Shown: positions 1-5,450 of the stretch, one piece after another
How the letters are laid out: each line of letters begins with the position of its first letter
Numbering within the stretch: the first letter of the stretch is position 1
Assembly (NCBI GenBank): GCA_937950065.1
Contig: CALFEN010000052.1
Coordinates: forward strand, 1 to 5,450
Direction: 5' to 3'
DNA length: 5,450 nt
DNA from: an uncultured bacterium
GTDB taxonomy: Bacteria > Patescibacteria > JAEDAM01 > Absconditabacterales > Absconditicoccaceae
Position numbers and translations under genes: made by a program
The notes under the pieces: model-generated
Told to the model about the DNA's origin: nothing
What the model saw: the letters and a program-made list of their open reading frames with translations, nothing else
Database searches by the model: none

Positions 1-682
1 AATAATCTTTTTTTATAAATATAAATTTCCCAAGATTGATGACATGGAGATATTTTTTGAAAAAAACTAAAAAACCTATGGAGGTTGCTCCAAAAATTCC
101 TAGGCACCATGCAAATGAATAGTACATAATCTGGTTATCAAATCATCATCTCCAAATAATTAAAATAAGAATAAAGATTAAAAGGGCTTGGATATAATCT
201 ATGAATTTATTTCGTAAGGTATCCTGAAATACGATAAATATAAACTGCAGGCTTTGAAAAAAGTTTAGGCAAATAAAATATATTATAAATATTTTTATTA
301 TATTGACCGCTTCTGCAGCATGAAAATAATGTATAGCAAGAAAATCTGCTCCAAAATACAATGCTGTAGATACCAAAGCTGATGTTAAAAATTGTAATAT
401 AAAAGTACTATAAATGGTTGTTTTAACTTTATCATACTGTTTTTCTACCAAGAATTTCGGAATAAAAAAGTTTAAAGCCTCTGAAAATCCTAGGTCATTG
501 TACATAGAAAGAATGGTGAACAGTCCAATTATTGAATAAAAAATTCCAACATCACTTACAGAAAGATTGTTTGAAATGATTATTCTATTAAAATAAGATA
601 ATGGAGCTATTAGGATGGGGAAAATATAAAGCCAAACTCCTTTTTTCATCAATTTATGTCATAAATTCTCTTCGTTTGTCAT
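1..682 (-). CDS. Polysaccharide (Wzx/MATE-like) flippase, N-terminal part, runs off the left edge
   Basis: Membrane protein likely to flip lipid-linked oligosaccharides across the cytoplasmic membrane. The visible 227 residues are strongly hydrophobic, with probable membrane segments near residues 17-36, 44-61, 90-113, 125-152, 165-178 and 188-208. The pattern N-D-L-G-F-S-E-A-L (62-70) followed by F-F-I-P-K resembles the early region of polysaccharide-transport flippases. Family members are usually 400-500 residues, so about half is missing. Read with TGA = Gly, the frame opens at the ATG at 680-682. The ATG at 647-649 lies 11 codons inside and would be chosen only if the TGA at residue 8 were taken as a stop. 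A tandem TGA TGA at 143-148 encodes G179-G180. Only 3 of 12 glycines use TGA, fewer than in the other genes. The codon at 212-214 is CGA (residue 157). Transcribed divergently from the methyltransferase gene. Family assignment is fairly sure; the substrate is unknown. Confidence 0.85.
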
Positions 683-709
683 TTTTTTTATTTATATAAA
701 TATCTTTGT

Positions 710-737
710 ATATTAATAATTTCTGTGTAAAATTCAA
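710..737 (-). promoter_or_regulatory. Possible promoter of the flippase gene
   Basis: On the minus strand, TTGAAT (737-732) is followed after 16 bases by TAATAT (715-710), a sigma70-like arrangement about 28 bases before the flippase ATG at 682. The -35-like box is the reverse complement of the ATTCAA at the left end of the direct repeat. In so AT-rich a region such matches occur by chance, so this is tentative. Confidence 0.3.
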
Positions 738-776
738 TTATTTTTTCTTGAATAATATAAAGATTTGAATATAAAG
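731..776 (+). repeat. 46-bp direct repeat, copy 1 (upstream of the FkbM methyltransferase gene)
   Basis: Bases 731-776 are identical to 1813-1858 over all 46 positions, a spacing of 1082 bp. Weaker similarity continues leftward without gaps: 717-730 against 1799-1812 match at 9 of 14 positions. It ends abruptly on the right at 776, 35 bases before the ATG at 812. Inside are an inverted pair ATTCAA (732-737) and TTGAAT (748-753), and two related blocks, TTGAATAATATAAAG (748-762) and TTGAATATAAAG (765-776). Both copies sit just before a plus-strand start codon, so a duplicated promoter or leader is the simplest reading. A cassette boundary is the alternative. Confidence 0.9.
748..775 (+). promoter_or_regulatory. 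Promoter-like element before the FkbM methyltransferase gene
   Basis: TTGAAT (748-753) and TATAAA (770-775) are separated by 16 bases, which fits a sigma70-type -35/-10 pair. A transcript would begin near 782, about 30 bases before the ATG at 812. The whole element is inside the 46-bp repeat, so the GT4 gene carries the same element. No Shine-Dalgarno-like GGAG precedes the ATG. The match is by eye only, in AT-rich DNA; the exact duplication before a second gene is the main support. Confidence 0.45.
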
Positions 777-811
777 GAATTAGATCTTTTTTAATTTTTA
801 AAAAAATAGTA

Positions 812-1801
812 ATGAACTGGAGAAATAATGCCCATTTATTTTTAGTAAAGAATAAATTAATATTTATGTTGACAGCATTCAATTCTCTCAAAACATTTAT
901 ATATTTAATTAAGTCAAGATTTGATATACGATATAGGGATAATATAAATTTCGAACGAGCAAAAACATTTTGTCAATATTTCAACAATAAAGAGAAAAAA
1001 AATATATTACTTCAATGATTTAATGAAAAAGACAGGATATTATTAACTGATTTAATTTGAAGAATAGAACATATGGCATTTAATAATATTTGAATTTACT
1101 CTAAAATTTTTACAAAAGATGATGAAAAAGACAGAATAGATTATATAAAATATTTTTATACTGCTCCTATTGATAATTATTTTAAGAATATTTTATGAAA
1201 TTTATATAATGAATATTATATATCAAAGAGTATTAAGGAATTATTATGATTAAAAGAATATAATTGAAGAGACATATTGGATTGTGGAGCTTTTATCGGA
1301 GACAGTGCTGTAATATTTTCTGATACTTTTCCAAAGTCAAAAATATATGCATTTGAGCCTAATCAACAAAATCTGGAATGATTATGAAAAACTATTAGTC
1401 ATTTTGATAAGCAAGATATTATAATCCCTACCAAATTTTGAGTTTCTGATAAGACTTGAGAAATTAAAATGGATTGATTTGGAGCAGGAAGTAAGCTTGA
1501 TATTAATTGAGAAGGAGAAGTAATAAAATTGACAACTATAGATAAATTTGTAAATGAAAATAACCTTAATCCAGGAATAATAAAGATGGATATAGAGTGA
1601 GCAGAATATAGTGCAATAATTTGAGCAGAGGAAACGATTAAGCAATTTAAACCGGTTTTGTTTATAAGTATATATCATAATGGTAGAGACTTTTTTGAGA
1701 TAAAACCTTTGATAGAGAGTTGGGATTTATGATATAAATTTACCATTCATAGACGAAATCATGTTTTTCCTTATTCTGAAATAATTTTAGTCTGTTACTA
1801 A
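812..1801 (+). CDS. FkbM-family SAM-dependent methyltransferase
   Basis: 329 residues with TGA = Gly, ending in TAA. FkbM enzymes transfer a methyl group from S-adenosylmethionine, often to a sugar hydroxyl; here the target is probably a sugar in the locus glycan (inference). The class I methyltransferase core starts at the SAM-binding loop D157-C-G-A-F-I-G163, with the acidic strand-2 end at F181-E182-P183-N184. The FkbM signature D260-I-E-G-A-E265 has its glycine encoded by TGA (1598-1600), which is strong evidence for the code. The region before it, with T-I-D-K-F near residue 235, is also typical. About 150 residues precede the core, longer than in minimal family members, and resemble nothing I can name. 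Fifteen of 22 glycines are TGA. CGA codons fall at residues 40, 49 and 315. The ATG at 812 is the first start after an in-frame TAA at 758-760. The gene lies between the two 46-bp repeats and has its own promoter-like element. Confidence 0.93.
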
Positions 1802-1812
1802 TTTTTCTATGT

Positions 1813-1858
1813 AATTCAATTATTTTTTCTTGAATAATATAAAGATTTGAATATAAAG
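1813..1858 (+). repeat. 46-bp direct repeat, copy 2 (upstream of the GT4 gene)
   Basis: Identical to 731-776. It starts 11 bases after the methyltransferase stop codon (TAA 1799-1801) and ends 30 bases before the next ATG at 1889. The bases between each copy and its gene are unrelated, so the identity is confined to the module itself. Recombination between the two copies would delete or amplify exactly one methyltransferase gene plus one module (1082 bp). Confidence 0.9.
1830..1857 (+). promoter_or_regulatory. Promoter-like element before the GT4-GT-A-GT8 gene group
   Basis: Same pair as upstream of the methyltransferase gene: TTGAAT (1830-1835), 16 bases, TATAAA (1852-1857). Transcription would begin near 1864, about 25 bases before the ATG at 1889, and could run through the next two tightly packed genes to 4981. 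It may let these three genes be transcribed independently of the methyltransferase gene. Eye match only. Confidence 0.45.
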
Positions 1859-1888
1859 AAAGGGTTTATATTAATTATAAGTATTTCT

Positions 1889-3061
1889 ATGAGTAAAAAA
1901 AATAATCCCAGTCTCTTTGCAGTATATCATAGTTGATTAATGCAAATACATTTAGATAAAGATATTTTTCAAATCCCAACTTTATTCAAAACTGTATATA
2001 ATACAAATTCATATATTGTATGATATTTTAGAGACAAGGAGCTTACTGATTTTGACAAAATCTGTCCATGACTCAAGACTATAAAATTAAAAAATCGATG
2101 AGGATGAGGTATGTATGATAATGCAATAAATATTGATATAATTAGATACTTGATATTTAATAGTAAAAAAATTGATATAATAAATCTGTCTCATATAATA
2201 AAAACAAATATTCTATACGGTTTTATATACAAATTTTTTAATCCAAGAGGGAAGATATATATAAAGATGGATTTTGACTATACTGCTCACAAAAAAGAAA
2301 CAACATTTAGAACAAAATATAAATTTCTAAATATTTTTGTAGATAGAATGTTCAATAAATTTTTGTCTATATGTGATTGTATATCTGTAGAGACCAAAGA
2401 ATGATACGATTTTTTAATAGACTTAAATCATAGATTTAAAGATAATCTTGTTTATATGCCAAATGGTTATAATGACACTTATATAAATAAGTATGTCTGA
2501 CATATAAAAACATACGAAGAAAAAGAGAATATAATCGTAACAGTTTGAAGAATATGAACTCACCAAAAAAATACAGAAATGCTACTTGAAACACTCAAAG
2601 ATACTAATCTCAAGGATTGGAAAGTTTATATTATCTGACCTATTGAAGATGAATTTCAAAATTACATAGATAATTTTTTTGAAAACAATCAAAAACTGAA
2701 AGAAAAAATAATATTTACCTGACCTATTTACGATAGAGATAAACTTTATGATTTTTATAATAGGGCAAAAATATTTTGTCTAACGTCAAGATATGAAAGT
2801 TTTGGCATAGTAATGGTAGAAGCTATGAGCTTTTGAGATTATATAATAACTACTGATGTAAGTTCAGCAAAAGATATAACTGACAATAATAATATATGAA
2901 AAATAATTAAGGATTGAAAAGATTTTAAAAATACATTATCTGAAATAATAGAAGATGAAAGTATAATAAAAAATAAGTACGGAAATATAATAAGATATGC
3001 CAGAGAAAACTTTGCTTGGTCAAAAATAATAAAAATTGTTGGGAAAAAACTTTGATTTTAA
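1889..3061 (+). CDS. GT4-type (GT-B fold) glycosyltransferase
   Basis: 390 residues with TGA = Gly, ending in TAA. Cytosolic or membrane-associated enzyme expected to move a sugar from a nucleotide sugar to the growing glycan. Residues 1 to about 210 form the acceptor-side domain, with an unusual G71-G72-G73-G74 run encoded TGA GGA TGA GGT. The donor-side domain (about 215-365) begins with V-T-V-G220-R221 and has K227 soon after. I-I-G-P and F-T-G-P strand ends follow. The retaining GT4 signature E303-S-F-G-I-V-M-V-E311 (E-x7-E) is intact, and the C-terminal helix carries the usual F-A-W377. Fifteen of 23 glycines are TGA, including G220 and both G-P turns. A TGA codon sits two codons before the TAA. 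No Shine-Dalgarno sequence precedes the ATG. First gene of a three-gene group; the next start is 16 bases downstream. Donor, acceptor and linkage cannot be told. Confidence 0.92.
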
Positions 3062-3077
3062 AAATATAATATTTTTT

Positions 3078-4058
3078 ATGGAAAACATAATATTGATACA
3101 TAAATGAAGACAGGAATATGTAAAATATGCTATAAAACAAATTATAAAGACAAATCCTAATACTAATATCATACTTTTGACTGACGATAAAATATTATCA
3201 GAGAATTTTTTTGGAGAAAAAATAATTTATGAAAATATATGTGATTTCTTTGAGTTTGCTTCAGAATTTAAAAAAATATATATACATATGAGTTATACAT
3301 GATATGAATACGAACTTTTTTGTATGCAGAGATGGCTTATTATATATGAATATTTAATGAAAAAATGATTAAAAGATTGTTTCCATTTCGACTCTGATGT
3401 ATTAGTATTCTCAAATTTGACTGAATACAAAAATAATATAAAGAAATATGATTTTTGTTATACTTGATCATGCTGACATTGTTTTTTTTCAAAATTAAAA
3501 TGACTGGAATTTTTTAAGAATTTTGTATTTCAAATTTATCAAAATCCTGAAGGTATAGAATTGTTGAAAAAATATCATACGGGAGAATTACATAGTATAA
3601 TATATAGAAATAATTGAGCGTTTTATGAAGATAAGACAAAGTCTGTTACAGATATGATATTATTCTATCTCTTTATAAATAGTGATAAAAATATCAAGTT
3701 TCACGATCTATGAAAAATAGAGAATGATGAAGTATTTGATAATGTTATTTGATTTGGAGAATGATTTGATACCAAATGTGGTATAAAAAAATTAAAATTA
3801 GAAGATTGGAATATTTATTGATTTATAAAAGATAAGAGAATAAAATTTAATACGGTTCATTTTCAATGAGAAAATAAAAGATTGATGGAATTTTATTATA
3901 ATAAATCGTTTTGACTGAAATACATAAAGGCACTAACCCCCTATTGTATCAAGAGAAATTTTATAGATAAAACAGCTTTTGTTCTACAAAAGATATGATT
4001 GTATGAAATGGTTAGAGAAACTTATTTAAATATGTTTAAAAGAAAATGAAAGAAATAA
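3078..4058 (+). CDS. Putative glycosyltransferase, GT-A-like, family not identified
   Basis: 326 residues with TGA = Gly, ending in TAA. I do not recognise a named family. The N-terminus (I-I-L-I-H-K-G, then I-I-L-L-T-D) looks like the first strands of a nucleotide-diphospho-sugar transferase. F-H-F-D105-S-D107-V is a convincing D-x-D motif of the type that binds a metal and nucleotide sugar. A later V-H261-F-Q-G264 resembles the H-F-x-G metal-binding motif of GT8-like enzymes, with its glycine encoded by TGA. The tail after about residue 275 is basic and aromatic and could contact membrane or lipid-linked acceptor (inference). Fifteen of 20 glycines are TGA; no CGN codons occur. The start ATG lies 16 bases after the GT4 stop with no ribosome-binding motif. 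The last Gly codon, TGA at 4047-4049, overlaps the start of the GT8 gene. Likely co-transcribed with both neighbours, which supports a role in the same glycan. Confidence 0.78.
4046..4058 (+). other. 13-base gene overlap built on ATGA
   Basis: ATGA at 4046-4049 holds the GT8 start codon and a TGA codon in the frame of the upstream gene. In a standard-code genome this would be the classic stop/start overlap. Here TGA is glycine, so the upstream gene continues through G-K-K to the TAA at 4056-4058. Confidence 0.85.
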
Positions 4059-4981
4059 ATATCTGTTTTGCATCTGATGATGGTTATGCAATGCATCTTG
4101 GCATTGCGATATATTCATTGATAGTAAATTTGAATAAAGAATATTTCGCAAATATTTTTATATTGGACTGATGAATCTCTGATTTTAATAAAAACAAAAT
4201 TCTTGAAAGTGTGAAAGACTTTAAAAATATTAATATAAAATATATAGAGATTGATTGAGATAAATATAATAATTTCAATGCCTGTAATATTTCAAAAGAA
4301 ACTTATTTTAGAATAGACATAGCAAATATATTTAAAAATATAGACAAGATTATTTATATTGATGTAGATGTAATAGTAAATGGAGATATCTCTAATATTT
4401 TTAAATTTAATTTAAATAAAAAAGTTTTATGAGCAGTATATGAAATAACTACCAGATTTCATTATAAAAAATTATTTAATATTCCAAATAAAAATTGATA
4501 TTTTAATGCTTGAGTCCTCTTTATAAATCTAGAAGAGATGAGAAAAAATGATTATTCAACTGATATAATAAGCTATATAAATAAAAATAATAATAAGCTT
4601 ATAGCCTGTGATCAAGATGCTTTAAATTGAGTACTTTACGATAAACGAATTAAACTTCCTCCAAAATTCAACGCGCTTCCCTTTATCTTTTTCTCTCGAA
4701 ATTACAGAGTATTGTGATATTCCAAAGAAGAATTTAAAGAAGCCAGAAATAATCCTGTAATAATACATTTTGCAGGAGAAAAACCTTGGAATAAATACTG
4801 CTGGCATCCTATGAAATACAAATATTTTGAATACAAAAAACAAACAGCGTTTAAAGATATCAACCTGCAAGTAAAAAAGCAAAGTTTTTTAAATCATTTG
4901 GTATACAATATAATAATATTTTTATTGGCAAATATTCCAGAAAAAATATATAATTTGATATATATTTTTAAAAAAGTCTAA
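4046..4981 (+). CDS. GT8-family glycosyltransferase (LgtC/WaaJ-like)
   Basis: 311 residues with TGA = Gly, ending in TAA. Retaining GT-A glycosyltransferase that usually adds glucose or galactose from a UDP-sugar to lipopolysaccharide or another surface glycan. Motifs occur in family order: I-N-I-C-F-A-S-D-D-G-Y at the N-terminus; I-L-D-G42-G43-I-S with a tandem TGA TGA; D106-V-D108 metal site; F-N154-A-G156; D189-Q-D-A-L-N-G195; L-P-P-K-F-N; and the C-terminal metal/phosphate motif H241-F-A-G-E-K-P-W248. The ATG at 4046 is chosen because the GT8 N-terminal strand starts directly after it; a later ATG at 4094 would remove the strand. Eight of 12 glycines are TGA, including those in N-A-G and D-Q-D-x-x-N-G. 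CGA codons fall at residues 201 and 218. The last 50 residues or so are basic and hydrophobic, suitable for peripheral membrane binding. The start overlaps the previous gene, suggesting translational coupling. Confidence 0.93.
4978..4981. other. Interlocked convergent stop codons (CTAA)
   Basis: The plus-strand TAA (4979-4981) and minus-strand TAG (4980-4978) share bases, so the two convergent genes overlap by four bases and there is no room for a terminator between them. Confidence 0.9.
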
Positions 4982-5450
4982 TTTCAAGTTTTTATTAGAA
5001 AATCATTTAGCTGTTTTCACGCTTGTGCCCGGTCAAAGTTTTTTGCCAGTTCCAACGCCTGTGCCGATAACTGGTTTTGAAAAATTTTATCAGATATTAT
5101 CTGATCTATTCAATGAAAAATATCGTCGATATTATCAGGATCTACTCTAACTTGTTTGTTTTGGACAAGTTCTGTCATTGGTGCTCTGTCTGACACTACA
5201 ACAGGACAACCGCAAGCCATCGCTTCAGGTACTGTCATCCCAAATCACTCTAAAAAAGAGACTAAAAGTAAACATTCAGCATTGGAAAAATAAAGTCTCA
5301 ACTCGTCAGTTTCTATAAAACCTCTTTTGAAAATAATATTATTTTTAAGTTTTAAATCGGAGACCAATTTATCTGTATCTGCTTGGTCTTTACTGCTCTG
5401 CACTCTTCATACTTTGATAAGTTTGAGGGCTGGGTATTTTTTTACAAGTT
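4978..5450 (-). CDS. GT4-type glycosyltransferase, C-terminal part, runs off the right edge
   Basis: 156 residues are visible with TGA = Gly, ending in TAG at 4980-4978. It is the donor-binding half of a GT-B glycosyltransferase: L-I-K-V-G-R near the visible start, then F-L-E-G-F-G-M-T-V-P-E with the E-x7-E pair at 5248-5250 and 5224-5226, then A-M-A-C-G-C-P-V-V-V-S-D. These are canonical, so the enzyme is probably active. Near the C-terminus is F-D-[CGG]-A-Q-A-G; GT4 proteins usually have Trp at that place, so CGG (5029-5031) may mean Trp. Five of 8 glycines are TGA, including the one two codons before the stop. GC is about 35% by hand count, clearly above the plus-strand genes, and GCG, CTG and GTC codons appear. 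It faces the GT8 gene and overlaps it by 4 bases. Substrate unknown. Confidence 0.92.

Noticed and set aside
688..891. Minus-strand open frame of 67 codons ending just before the flippase start
   Set aside because: It begins with TTG, its upstream half is antisense to the methyltransferase gene, and it resembles nothing. It spans repeat copy 1, so a vestigial gene tail cannot be fully excluded, but a promoter module is simpler.
1382..1678. Minus-strand open frame inside the methyltransferase gene
   Set aside because: Antisense to the best-conserved FkbM region; composition is typical of a shadow frame in AT-rich DNA.
3062..3077. TATAAT-like bases (3065-3070) as a promoter for the GT-A gene
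   Set aside because: No matching -35 box at a suitable distance, and the 16-base gap fits co-transcription with the upstream gene.
2925..3140. Minus-strand open frame across the end of the GT4 gene
   Set aside because: Phe/Tyr/Leu-rich translation of AT-rich antisense sequence, crossing two genuine plus-strand genes.
3471..3482. C-G-H-C in the GT-A-like protein (residues 132-135), identical to a protein disulfide isomerase active site
   Set aside because: No thioredoxin fold features surround it and the protein has glycosyltransferase motifs; most likely coincidence.
4084..4882. Minus-strand open frames at 4084-4278 and 4622-4882
   Set aside because: Both are antisense to the GT8 gene, whose motifs are complete; no independent coding signal.
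4977..4999. Inverted repeat TCTAAT / ATTAGA at the convergent gene junction as a terminator
   Set aside because: Six-base stem of mostly A-T pairs with an 11-base loop; too weak to call.
1..5450. Degraded locus: many short reading frames that look like pseudogenes with repeated in-frame stops
   Set aside because: Every interruption is TGA, never TAA or TAG, there are no frameshifts, and catalytic motifs are intact across the TGAs. Recoding explains it fully.
1..5450. Mycoplasma-type code 4 (TGA = Trp)
   Set aside because: TGA sits at conserved glycine sites in FkbM, GT4 and GT8 motifs, and TGG is used for Trp in the same genes.

Overview
This is an AT-rich bacterial window that makes sense only if TGA is read as glycine (translation table 25). 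That code is known from Candidatus Absconditabacteria (SR1) and Gracilibacteria (BD1-5/GN02), both in the CPR/Patescibacteria. Under the standard code every gene is broken into fragments. With TGA = Gly, six long frames appear, and their family motifs are completed by TGA-encoded glycines. By hand count, 61 of 97 visible glycines use TGA. All five visible gene ends use TAA or TAG. CGT and CGC do not occur in frame, and CGA/CGG occur only eight times. At least the CGG fits tryptophan better than arginine, which would point to Absconditabacteria. The phylum is an inference.

Layout. 1-682 (-): 5' part of a polysaccharide flippase. 683-811: divergent intergenic region with promoter-like elements and the first copy of a 46-bp perfect direct repeat. 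812-1801 (+): FkbM-family methyltransferase. 1802-1888: second copy of the 46-bp repeat, so the methyltransferase gene is bracketed by identical promoter-like modules. 1889-3061 (+): GT4-type glycosyltransferase. 3078-4058 (+): GT-A-like glycosyltransferase of no family I can name. 4046-4981 (+): GT8 glycosyltransferase, overlapping the previous gene. 4978-5450 (-): C-terminal half of a second GT4 glycosyltransferase, meeting the GT8 gene tail to tail.

Taken together, this is a cell-surface glycan or exopolysaccharide assembly locus. The glycosyltransferases would add sugars to a lipid-linked repeat unit, the FkbM enzyme would O-methylate a sugar or terminus, and the flippase would move the lipid-linked unit across the membrane. 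The four plus-strand genes are very AT-rich (sampled lines about 20-27% GC). The two outer genes run on the minus strand and are richer in GC (right one about 35%). This suggests that the plus-strand block was swapped or inserted into an older minus-strand locus. No RNA genes, CRISPR arrays or transposase genes were seen.
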